From Sanguinoderma infundibulare (Eukaryota; Basidiomycota; Agaricomycetes; Polyporales; Polyporaceae), in assembly GCA_032821775.1 (NCBI GenBank), contig JAVLRN010000013.1, positions 744,001-808,000 of the forward strand: a stretch of DNA of 64,000 nucleotides, read 5' to 3'. Position numbers and translations under genes: made by a program. Positions 47,069 through 57,328 of the stretch are shown here, one piece after another (the first letter of the stretch is position 1; every line of letters starts with the position of its first letter). The notes below the pieces were generated by a model. It saw only the letters and a program-made list of their open reading frames with translations. It did not search any database and was not told the origin of the DNA.

Positions 47069-48721
47069 CTAATCATGCCTCGCCAAATAGATCTGGCTCA
47101 CGTAACTCTCGATATCCTTCACACATCCCCTGCACACAGCAGAGGGGATATCGCGTCCCCAGTCATACAACTCTCGCAGGTCGAGCTCCTCGAGAATGGC
47201 GCCCTTGTCCCCGCGGTGTCGGAAGCATTCGCGGACCGCGTCGTACACCCCCTCCGAGTCGCCCCCGTTGATGCGGATGGTCTTCAGATGGGGACAGGCG
47301 ACCTGAGGGCCCGAGTCGGCCTCGCGTAGCCCCAAAAAGAGGTTCGTGATCGCTGCTGCAGACGTGGAGGAGTGGGTACCCATGATAGACAACGTCTCGA
47401 GAAGCGGGAAGGCGCTGAAGAGCCTCGCCCACGAGGCCACGGTGGCGTGGTCACGATGGAGGCCGTTGATGAAGATTTTCGTCGCAGGAGAGCGTCCGCA
47501 GGCGTGCACGAGCTCGTCCAGGCCGTGCACTTTGGGGAGCGGACGCCGCATCAGCCTCAGGCAGTTCCACTTGATCGAAAGGGAAGGTGACTCTATGCGC
47601 AAGGTCCCTGGCGTGGGCTCCGCACGCTTGTACCCGACAATTTCGACCATGCACGGATAGAGAGTGAGACAGAGTCGGGAGGCGGTCGTCAGCGGCTCGA
47701 TGGTCGCGGCGGGCTGATTGGGGGGCAGGATCGTGAGGATGGTGTTCGCGATGGTGTGGGGAGACATTGCGCCGGCGGCCGCGTTGGCCTCCGTGGCTGT
47801 TATACTGATGTCTGTGGAGGAATGGATGTGCAGGTTGGCTCGGAAGCGGGACGTACAGACGGCGCTGTGTCCGTGCAACACGAGCTTGCGGAGTCGCGGA
47901 AAGGATATGAGGGGTCTGCGAGGAATCGACACTCGTCGCGTCCAGTCGTCCAAGAGGCCATCGAGGATCTTGAAGAGATCCAGTTCCTCAAGGAGTGCAC
48001 ATGAGGCGAGTGCGTCAAGGAAGGCGTCGAAGGAGAAGGTGTGGGAGCATGTGTGGAGCGAGAGCGTTCGGAGCTGCGAATAGAGTGAAGTGTCTTGAGG
48101 GGCCCCCATTCTGAGCAGGTAAAGCTTCTGAAGGCGAGGGAAGCCCTGCGAGGTGAGTTGTGGCAGGTGGACAGGCATACCATACACGGTGATGTTAAGG
48201 TCCTCTAGAACTGGCATTCCCTTGTCGCAGAGAGCATGGAGTGCAGCGCTCACGTCCTCGACATGGTGAGTCCCGGGGTGCGGGTGCAACGAGAGGCTCC
48301 GGAAATGGTGCACATGGGGATAAACAAGGGTGATGGGAACTGGGTTACGACCATAGGGTGGTAGATATGCCGCGACGTCAATAGGAGCTGAACGAGAGCG
48401 GGCAAGGCAGAGCTGAAGCCAGTCGATACGGTTGTGTGTCAAGTCGACGTGGCACCAGAACTCTGGAGTGGAAACGACGATGTTGCGCCAGCGACGGCAT
48501 GTGCGCATGAGAGTTCCGAGTCTCTTACGGAAGTGCCGTTGGATCACCTGGCCGTTCCTGAGGATGTAGCTGAAGTCGACGAAGATATGAATGAGCAATT
48601 CATCAGGAAGCCGGTCGGTGATTTCTCGCTCCTTCGCATCTAGGGCTGGGAGTTCTGGAGACATTTCCTGACGCAGGATGGTATCCGGTAGCTCTGGACG
48701 AGATGCGATGGGTGTAGACAT
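47069..48721 (-). CDS. F-box protein with LRR-like C-terminal region
   Basis: Single exon, 550 aa from the Met at 48721; an upstream Met at 48769 would add 16 residues. MSTPIASRP is preferred because it begins the compositionally ordinary part. The F-box (DRLPDELLIHIF ... CRRWRNIVVSTPEFW) is at about residues 36-92, followed by irregular leucine-rich segments (FPRLQKLYLLRM, LRTLSLHTCS, CALLEELDLF, FPRLRKLVLHG, FPLLETLSIMG). This is the architecture of the large, fast-evolving F-box/LRR family of Agaricomycetes, presumed substrate receptors of SCF ubiquitin ligases. The target is unknown. The gene sits between two direct repeats. Confidence 0.85.
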   Translation of the reverse strand: MSTPIASRPELPDTILRQEMSPELPALDAKEREITDRLPDELLIHIFVDFSYILRNGQVIQRHFRKRLGTLMRTCRRWRNIVVSTPEFWCHVDLTHNRIDWLQLCLARSRSAPIDVAAYLPPYGRNPVPITLVYPHVHHFRSLSLHPHPGTHHVEDVSAALHALCDKGMPVLEDLNITVYGMPVHLPQLTSQGFPRLQKLYLLRMGAPQDTSLYSQLRTLSLHTCSHTFSFDAFLDALASCALLEELDLFKILDGLLDDWTRRVSIPRRPLISFPRLRKLVLHGHSAVCTSRFRANLHIHSSTDISITATEANAAAGAMSPHTIANTILTILPPNQPAATIEPLTTASRLCLTLYPCMVEIVGYKRAEPTPGTLRIESPSLSIKWNCLRLMRRPLPKVHGLDELVHACGRSPATKIFINGLHRDHATVASWARLFSAFPLLETLSIMGTHSSTSAAAITNLFLGLREADSGPQVACPHLKTIRINGGDSEGVYDAVRECFRHRGDKGAILEELDLRELYDWGRDIPSAVCRGCVKDIESYVSQIYLARHD

Positions 48722-49317
48722 AGGCGCAATGGAGGACAAGTGACAAGGGAGGAAGGAAATCGAAAGCAAGGTCGTAAGTACTCAAGTGCACATGCACAGG
48801 AACAACTGTTTATTATGTAATTAATGCTCGACCAACTCCGAGTGACATGCAGCCTACGAACCATCTGTTCTGTTGCTCGCCCACTCACTGGTTGGCCGAT
48901 CGCTTGTTCATTGGGCATATTTCAGCTGTTCTGATCACGATTCTACGAATAAGAGCAGCGAAAACACCTCATGATCAGAATCGACCTCCACCTCGTCCCC
49001 GGCGCATCAAGCGCCCACGACATGGAGACTGTGCTAGACTGTGTCGACCTCCTGCTCATGGCATATGTAGCCTTCCACTGTTTCATGACATAAAAACATG
49101 TTTTAGATACCACATATCATTTTGAGATGCTCACAGTTTCAGAATTACGAATTATTCCTTCCACGCCGAGCACGAAGCCGAAGATCTCGGTCACAACTGG
49201 CGAGGAGATATCGCCAGGCAGGTGGATTAGAGCAGAACGCCCGAAGGTCAGCGAAGGACTCGATGAGATATCTGGTCGAGTCCCTGCGTCAGTGCTAGTC
49301 ACAGTATATGTACGTAC

Positions 49318-49387
49318 AAACATCCTTCCGCCCGTTGACGCACGATATTAATTGGACTAGCCCGTTGAGAGAACAAGAACGCAGAAA
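49318..49387 (+). repeat. Direct repeat right of the F-box gene
   Basis: AAACATCCTTCCGCCCGTTG and following bases; partner of 46928-47000. Nothing else is recognised in 48770-49698. Confidence 0.7.
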
Positions 49388-49698
49388 TGAAACTCCTGTT
49401 CGTACAGTTTTCAGTCCTAGCACGTATCCAAGGACCTTGGGGCCTCGGAAATGCACAGGCATAGCGATCCGTATTTCTGAAGGAGCGTTGACATCAGCGC
49501 GTCAACTTTCCTTCACGATGTATAAGAGAGACTGCCAGACCAGTTCACGAACGTAAGTCGCCCCCGGAGGTTGACATTAAGCTCACCGCAGTCTCGTTTG
49601 TAGCGTGAGCACCACCCGGTTTTTCACCTCTCACCTACAAATGCAAACCCTGTGCTCCACGACACCAGACAAGGATAAACGTCGAACCAAAGTCCTTG

Positions 49699-50874
49699 CT
49701 AGAGGTATGCCTTCACCTGCTCCTCCAGCCACGCCCACAGCCTCTCCTGCTGCTCACGATTATACGCAGCCGGGTGCGCCTGCCCGGGGCGCGCCCACGC
49801 GCGGACATACTGCACACCAGCGGGGAACGAGCAGTCAGCTGCCATCACGAACGCCCTGATCCTGAACGCCTCGCTGTCGTACCTTTCCGTTGTACGAAAG
49901 TGCTTCCGGCGCGGTCCCGGCGTAGAGCGGGGTAAGCGCGCCGTGCGAGACGGGATACATGACGATCTTCTCCTGCATACACGCATCACGCGCTCGTCAG
50001 CTGTTGACCGCAATGCGACGGTAGGACAGGCGAGCATACGTACCCAGAGCTTGAGATGGAACGGCTTCGGTCCGCGGAAGATTTCGCTCCGGATGTGGCC
50101 CGGGTCGACGGCGATACTCACGACGTCTTCCCCACCCTCGGCTGCGCGCCGCGCGAGGAGGGCCGAGAGTTGGATCGGCGCGAGCTTGCTCTGGCTGTAG
50201 AGCGCGAACGTGCCGAGCTTGCGGCGGGCGGCGGTGTCGGTGAAGGTGGAGAAGTCGAGGCGGCCGTTGACGAGAAAGTTGGCGGCGGACGAGGTCCAGA
50301 TGATTCGGGACGGACTGGGGCTTGAATCGGACGTGGCGGTGGGGTGGGAGAGACGAGGAGGGGGTAGAGAAGGCGGAGGAAGAGATGATGGCCGAGGACG
50401 TTCACGCCGAAGGTCGCGTCATATGCCTGGGTGGTGAGCTCGTCGAGGGGCGGGTACATGATCCCGGCGTTGAGGTATAGGATGTCGATGTGGGACTCGC
50501 GTCTTCGAGAACAGGCAGGTTGTCAGTATTACAGTTGGCGTCGGAAACGGATAACAGACTCGGACTCACCGAGAGAAGTCCTGTGCAGAGGTTCGGACTG
50601 CCGCCAGGTCGTTCAGGTCGAGCTGGAGGAACTCGGCGGTCTTCCCGGTGTCGGTTTTCAGCGCCTGGATCGCCTCTTCGGCCTTTGTCTGGGAGCGGGC
50701 GGCGAGGTAAACCTTGGCGTTCTTTCGGAGGAGAGACTTGATCATCTCAAAGCCGATTCCGGAGTTGCCGCCTGTGATGAGGACGACCTTGCCCGAGAGG
50801 TCGGGTATGTCCTCCAGGTGCCATTTGGACGGCGGAGGGAATGCCTGTCTGCACCACTGGATCGGATGGGACAT
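49699..50874 (-). CDS. Short-chain dehydrogenase/reductase (retinol dehydrogenase/WWOX-like), with an apparent frameshift
   Basis: NAD(P)-dependent oxidoreductase of the classical SDR type, substrate unknown. Exon 1 (from ATG at 50874) has the cofactor motif TGGNSGIG. After an intron near 50520-50570 come LNAGIMYPP (NAG motif) and NVLGHHLFLRLLYPLLVS, and later the catalytic YSQSK. The tail exons are 49883-49972 (EKIVMYPVSHGALTPLYAGT) and 49699-49809 (ending WAWLEEQVKAYL). Within exon 2, around 50335-50355, the frame changes from ..LLVSP to ..ATSDSSPSPSRIIWTSSAAN with no plausible intron. That C-rich stretch may be a sequencing error or a real 1-nt lesion. Confidence 0.75.
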
Positions 50875-51440
50875 GTTTGCGTTAGTAGCAGGGAGAAGGT
50901 ATCATGGGGGCCCGAGGCTGCTGTATACAATTTATACATGGGCTTCGTGCGCCTCGAGAATTGATTCGAGTGTCGGGATCAAACCTGCGGAATCTGGTTG
51001 ATTTTCGTTTGCCGGTGAATATCCTGTGCTCACACAACGCCCCCTCCATCGAGAAACTCAGAGGAGCAAGTGATGTGAAGCGAGACGACAAAGCAAGCAC
51101 AAACCGTGCTGACTGACCTTCGCGCCTGGGGTTGGTCGGTGGATGTGGGAGACTTGAGTCAGGAAGAGAATTGACGACCGAACGCTCCTGGTTGGGAGAT
51201 GGCGGTCGATGTAAGCACGGATGATATTGTACGTTGCTATCGATCGTCGCCCTCGTTAGCCTGTAAATAATTATGATGTGCGGGGACCATGAGGATGGTG
51301 GAAGGAGACAAGCTGCAGCTTGGCCCGACCGCTGCCCACGACCTCAAGCGCTTGCTTCTTTGCCTGCGACGACGACGGCCTCCTACTCGACCTCGACGTC
51401 CCTGCTCAGCTCGAACCATCTCTGACCGTTCTCCAAGACG

Positions 51441-51770
51441 ATGATGGCTACTCCAAACAAAGCTGGTGCTGGTTCCAAGGTTACCCATCCGCTTCCTCTC
51501 GCCTCGACTCTGCACGACCTCGCCCTCTTCCGCGCGTCCGACCTTGACTTCGCCTCTCTCCTTCCCGCGTCCCAGAAGACCGACACAAGTGACGATGCCG
51601 ACGTGGAGCAGAGCGTGCAGCGCTCCAGGGAGTTCTCGCAGGAAGCACGCGCGGCGCTGAAGCTCCTACATTCCGATGCCGTCGAGCGCGAGGGAACGAG
51701 GGTGGACCAGGTGCGGGAGAAGCTCGAAGACGTCGTGAAGGGTCTCAATGGGACGGGGACCGACGAGTGA
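51441..51770 (+). CDS. Small predicted helical protein, unknown function
   Basis: Intronless, 109 aa (or 108 from the second Met). It starts MMATPNKAGAGSK, then a segment with LHDLALFRASDLDFASLLPA, and a charged, probably coiled-coil half (FSQEARAALKLLHSDAVERE, VDQVREKLEDVVKGL). Codon use is like the neighbouring genes. Size and helix content recall small adaptor or kinetochore-type subunits, but I do not recognise it. It is divergent from the SDR gene. Confidence 0.55.
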   Translation: MMATPNKAGAGSKVTHPLPLASTLHDLALFRASDLDFASLLPASQKTDTSDDADVEQSVQRSREFSQEARAALKLLHSDAVEREGTRVDQVREKLEDVVKGLNGTGTDE

Positions 51771-52156
51771 TGGGTGGTGCCGCCATATGATGTCTATCCC
51801 TCAGGTAGATCATTCCAACAAGTGTACGTTGAATCTCGCTCAACCCAGCTGCAGTCTTCAGAGTCGTCCTCCCACTATCCTATCGTTTCAAGCAAAGCCC
51901 AATCAATCATGTATTTCTTTTTACGCTCCCCTAGGCTGGAAGACTATCGCCGACGTCAGCCTGGTGGGGTCCACGGTGGAGCACGTCTTTACCGACGCTC
52001 GTTCTCCTAACCGCGTTGTCGACTCCCCCACTCTTCCAAACCACCACCACCACCTATTCGCATCCACTCAGGCTTCCAGACTCCAGGTAATGGCTCTCTG
52101 CGGACGTCGAGCTAAGCTGGTGTGGAGCCATCTGACACCAAAAGCCGTGGTACGGT

Positions 52157-52164
52157 TGACGTCA
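52157..52164. promoter_or_regulatory. CRE-like palindrome TGACGTCA upstream of con-6
   Basis: A perfect 8-bp CRE, the binding site of ATF/CREB bZIP factors, lies 18 bp before the TATA box and about 135 bp before the ATG. Fungal Atf1/Atf21-type regulators control stress and sporulation genes through such sites. Confidence 0.5.
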
Positions 52165-52180
52165 TTCCCTTCCCCTAGCG

Positions 52181-52189
52181 CATATATAG
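52181..52189 (+). promoter_or_regulatory. TATA box of con-6
   Basis: CATATATAG, about 110 bp upstream of the ATG and followed by a CT-rich stretch, as is usual for highly expressed fungal genes. Confidence 0.5.
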
Positions 52190-52297
52190 TCCCTTCGCTC
52201 TGCGTTTTACCTTCTTCACAACTCACGACTCTACCAGCCCTATTTCGCCGCTCCACCCATACTGCTCTCTTTGAACCGCACCTCGACGTTTACAACC

Positions 52298-52880
52298 ATG
52301 GCTGGACATGACGGTACGTACGCTGGTATCCCACCCCGCGTGCATATGGTGCTCTCCCGGCCCGTTTGCCACAGGGGCATCCGCTAACCCGTTTCCGTTT
52401 TTAGAGAAGCGCGTCGCTGCGGGTCTGAAAGCGGCCATCCACAACCCCAACGTCTCTGACGAGGCGCGCGAGCGCGCACAGGAGCGCCTCGACCGCATGG
52501 GCGAGACAGATCACACCTCCAGCGGCACCCACGCCTCCCCCGGGACCGTCGATGCCCAGGGGCACGAGACGAACCGCGTCCTGGGCGGGTACAAAGCGAC
52601 GCTTCACAGTACGCATCGCTCGTTCTTTCATTTCTTCTTGTCGTGAATATGTCATACCCAATAAATCCTAGACCCGCGCACGAGCGAAGAGGCGAAGCGC
52701 CACGCGCGCGAGATCCTCGAGGCTGACGGGTACACAATCGAGCCTGCGCCGGGCGTCGCCGAGGACGAGCACCAGACTCGCGTCCTCGCGGGCTACAAAG
52801 CCGCGCTGCACAACCCGCGCGTCTCGAAGGAGGCCAAGGATCACGCAAAGGAGTACCTCGCGGAGCACAACGCGCTCTAG
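52298..52880 (+). CDS. con-6: Conidiation-specific protein 6 (CON-6) family
   Basis: Three exons: 52298-52313 (only 16 nt), 52405-52608 and 52672-52880, giving 142 aa. Two clear copies of the CON-6 repeat (R.L.GYKA.LHNP..S.EAK..A...L) are present: NRVLGGYKATLHNPRTSEEA and TRVLAGYKAALHNPRVSKEA. A more diverged repeat at the start reads KRVAAGLKAAIHNPNVSDEA. CON-6 proteins are small, hydrophilic and heat-stable, made during sporulation, starvation and stress; the molecular role is unclear. Splice joins are in frame across G|AG and A|AC. Nothing is recognised in 52881-54024. Confidence 0.9.
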
Positions 52881-54024
52881 GCGGCGTGGCTAGCCCCTTC
52901 CTATCAGGCATCAAGTCTTGGTGTGTTTACGATTCTCCTCCTTGATTCTGTACTAGTATATTTTGTATTTTAAGCGAAGGGAAACGTTGGAACACAGACA
53001 TCACCGTGGTTTGTGGCTCTATTGGTAACCCTCGTCGTCGCCAACTTGCGACTTTCGTTCGAAACCATCGTAAGCTGTCGGGGCTGTCTGACCTCATAGC
53101 GTTTTGAGCTGGTCTCGTCCCGATTGTCGATTGCAAGGCGTCCTCTGCCGCGTCAGCGCATGCATATACCTCGCATCTTGAGCCACCATATATCGTATCT
53201 AGGTTCCTTGCCAACCTACTCTCGAGGAGCCTCGCCGAACCCTACCCCCACCAATTTCTCCGTCCCCACTCTCGATAAAGGTTCCGACTGAATAGAGTAG
53301 GTCTTACAATTTCGCTCTTCTCACCGACATTCCTGTACAATGTAGGGCGTTCGCTAATGAATTGGAGATGGGCTAGCATCATGAACGATGAGCGGTTCTC
53401 GCGAACATACCGTTTGAACCAATTAAGTGTGAGGATGTCGTGGGAAGGGGACAGAAGCTGTAGAAAGCGTTGTGGGTGGGCGAGTCGGAGTAAGTCGGAG
53501 TGGGACTTGGAACGGGAAGATGTCTACAGTAAGTCCGGTTTCACCTCGCCTCGAGGCTCGCGCTTCGCGGGCTGCGGTCCTGGCCTGTTTCTCCTCCACG
53601 ATCGAGCGCTGCTAACACGTTCGACGGGTGCGGTCTGCGCGTAGCCATATGGCCCCGATGTCTCGGGTGTTCGGCTGGAGGAGTGGAACGTATCATGTGG
53701 GTGGGGTGCATGAGCGGGCTACGCACGAGGAAGAAGATATGGCAGGTTTATTGCGAGAGACCAGGGTGACGGTGACGCGAGTCGTCACCGAAATGTATGT
53801 CTAAGATGCAGGGATACAAGTGCCAGGTAAGCAGTGCGGTATACGCTGACTATGCGTATTCGCAGGAGATGTTCTGCTACTGATACAGGACGTGTTGAGC
53901 TTCTATATGCCATGATGCTAGAGCGGGATGTCAGAAGGAGCTGCCCGCGGCACGGAGCAACACGAATGGCGACTTACGAAACACTTGAGCGTACAGCGCG
54001 CGCGTGCGAGAGAGAGAGGGTCCT

Positions 54025-56063
54025 TTAGCCATCCTGAGTGACGACCACGCTGAGAGGCCTCTCGGCGAATATTCGTTCGGCGCGCTCTTGAGTCAGACCC
54101 CACTGCTGCCACCAGCTCTCGGCTCCGTCTTCGGAATCGTAGGCGAAGATGCCCTCTATCGCCTATTAGTATTAGCAGTGCCGCAACCCAACGTCAGCCG
54201 CTCCGTCTGATCAGTAACTTCAGCCACATGCCCACGCACCGACACCATCTCGGCGCTCGTGTTGTGCGAGCCCCCGTTCCAGAGATTCCTGACCTCCTCT
54301 TCCGCGTGCTCGCGCAGCTCCAGGTCGCGCTTCTCGGCGATGCCTGGCGGCAGCGCGACGGCGAAGATGTTGCCGGCCGACGCCTTGATGACGTCCTTGA
54401 CGCGCGGCTCGCGGACCTCTTGCACCGCGTTGAGGAAGGTCGTGATCTGCTCGCGGCGGTGCAGGTGCGAGAAGAACTTGCCGAGTGCCGCGGCGTCGCA
54501 AACGGCGAGACTCAACGAGTAGATGGATCCTGCCTGATGTTCGATATCCGAGGTCGTCACTGGAGCTTAGGATAAATTGGACGCGAGGGTCGACTTACGG
54601 AGAGCGGGTGTGCGGACTCGCCGATGCAGATGAGGCGGCCGTCTGGGTGCACCCACTGGTTGAGGAAAGGCCGGTCGACCATGGGGATGCACATGATCTT
54701 CGTGGCGGCGCCGGCCAAAGTGGTTATCCTGCGCCGGTATGGCGTCGGTCATCGTCCTCATCGGAAGCTGTGACTTGGAGGAGAGAGACTCACCGCGGAT
54801 CACAGCCCTGTAACCATTCGAGAAGCTGTTCTTTGCTGGCGGAGGATACGGCGCTGTCCGGGTCTTGGCGCGGAACGTAGACGAAGAGTGTGAAGAACGG
54901 GGAACCGGTTTTCGGTTCTGGCTGTGACGACGTTTGGGGATGTAAGACGGACACGAAACGACTAATGGACGTACCACTGGGAATCCGAGCGCACCATACG
55001 TTCGGCCATACCATGTATAAACCTTGCCCTAGGTACGATGATAGAGTAAGGGTAATGTGGGGATGCGGACAACGGCTATACGGCGTACCGATTCCTTGAG
55101 TTGCAGCATTGCGGGATCGTTCAGGTCCTTCAGTGCCGACTCTGGGATCAACGCACTATGGAAGGGGAACCTGGGTCAACGGCGTTACTCAGATCTGAAG
55201 TACGACATGATCGTACTTGAACAGTTGCCAGCCTGCGGACTTCTCAATGTCGGCCTGACCGGTGGCTTGGAGCATCGCTCTCCGCGTGAGGTAGCGAGGG
55301 AAATGGCATCCATCCGCACCGATGATGACGTCCGCGGTGAGGACCTCTCCAGAGGCGAGCGTCACGTATGGTCGTTCCGCATCGGGCTTGACGCTGTGTA
55401 CTTGGGAGCTCGGTCGGAGGACGGCACCGTGCTTGACGGCAGACTCGGCGAGTATCCTGCGCAGGGCCTCATACTTGAAGACCGGTTTGGCGTGAACGGC
55501 CGGGGACGACGGAGGATGGGAGGAGAGCGGTCACGTACGGTGATGAGAAGGAAGTCGCCGCCGGTTTCTTCGATCACCGACTCTTCCCATTCGTGCGAGC
55601 CGACGAGCGAGCCGTTGTCGACTGTTAACGTGTGTTTGTCAGTGGCCTGCACACGGCACGCTCTGGCGGAAGAGACGGAGCGTACATTGCGCGAAGAGGA
55701 CACCGGTGGACTTGATGGAGGCAGCATGGAGCGCTTCGCCCAATCCCCATCGGTAGAATAACTTGGTGGCGTTTGGAGGGATTCGACATCCTCCTCCCAT
55801 GGAAACCTAGGTCCATACATAAATGAATCGCGATAGTGACGGTACGAGGGTCAGAAGAACACTCACGCACCTCGAAGAAGCTTGGATTCTCGTCTATGAC
55901 AGTGACCTTGTGCCCAACGCGAGCCAAGGCGACGGCGGCCGTCAGGCCGGATATGGCTCCGCCGACAATGATGAACTCGATGGGTAAGACAGGGGGGGAG
56001 CTGAGCTTTCATCGCAATCCAGTGTCAGTTGTAGCAGTCACCGAACATGTAAATACGTACCAT
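54025..56063 (-). CDS. FAD-dependent monooxygenase (salicylate-hydroxylase-like), paralogue 2
   Basis: Group A flavin monooxygenase, aromatic substrate unknown. The ATG at 56063-56061 is followed at once by an intron (GTACGT..AAAG). Exon 2 starts at 56005 and gives LSSPPVLPIEF then IIVGGAISGLTAAVALARVG, the FAD Rossmann motif. Further motifs are ADVIIGADGCHF (DG motif) and GESAHPL, where the usual GD is GE. The C-terminal exons read FSHLHRREQITTFLNAVQEV, AIEGIFAYDSEDGAESWW and AERPLSVVVTQDG, with the stop at 54027-54025. About nine short introns are needed. The closest relative is the next gene, same strand, about 1.3 kb away, indicating tandem duplication. Confidence 0.8.
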
Positions 56064-57328
56064 GACAGGCCGTTGTTTAGTTTAGAGGAAGCGCGTGGTG
56101 AAGTACAGATGTGGATGCAGTGAAGAGCAGGGGGAGGAGGAAGGAGAGCTGGAGGAGGTAGAGTCGAAATGTTGGATGATATCAGGCGCGACGTATAAAT
56201 AAAGTCCCGACGGTGTTGGTGAAGCAGGTGACCGTAACCATCATGCTGTCCTCAGAAAGTCGCGGTCCAGATCGCGATTGATAGACCTCCCTTGGCTTGG
56301 TCGTTGGTGGGCCTTGGGTGAGCCTAACTTGAAGCAGCCTGTCCGGGAGTCGCATCTTACCTGATCTGGGAATGCATCCGTGAGCGATCCCGCTCATGCG
56401 ATGAAGAAGCTGATGGAGGCGTAGCGGGCCGCCATAAGCGACCGGAGACCAAGGCCGCGCGTCGAGAGCGAAAGGGGACGTTCCCGATGGAAAAGGACCG
56501 AAAGCTGAGGCGGACGCTGCAGATTGAGCGATTAGCTACAGTACCTTCTCACGGAATCGAACACTCCAGACTATGATGCTTGCCAGATACACGCACCTTC
56601 TGGTATGTGTGTACATAGTTCTCATCTCCTTCTGCCGCTTTTTATGTAAATGACATGACCTCTCGGCTCCGCGTATCTGCAGATTCCGTACAGACACACA
56701 ATTGGCCACACTCCGAAACGCCACGCGTGCGATTCGTCGCTATTTCAAACTTCCATCAAGAGTGCGAGGCGGGATAGAATTGGCTAAACTTGAAATCGGA
56801 CTTAGCGTATTTATAAGACCTCGGAAACGACGCGTCATTTGACTGCGGACGAGAGAGCAGGTCGCGAGGTGGAGTCTGCGGGAGTGTTTGCTGAGTGCAC
56901 TACAGTTATACATATATGCCAGAAGCGCACCGGAGGCCTGTCCATGGACCATATCTGCCATGTTAATCAACGAAAATCAGCACGATCAGGCGATGCGACG
57001 CTTAAGCTTGAATCACAACACCGGGAATCGCTCACCAGTCTCGCGCATTGGGGTGTAAGTGTAGGAATGATACTGAAATCGAGAAGTGAGTCCATTCCGA
57101 ACGACGCAGAAACCGCGAATTTATGACGTATCAAGTATGTGTACACAAACTGAACTTCTATTCGATTTATACATGCAGCGTGGGTATACACCTGCCAACG
57201 GCGGCCACATGAATGAGCCAAACAGACGCAACAGTCGTGATGAACAACGGTAACGCACCAATACAGATCGGGGAATAGAACGACAGCAGGGGAAGGTAAG
57301 AACGGAGACAGAGACGACGGCAATGAAA

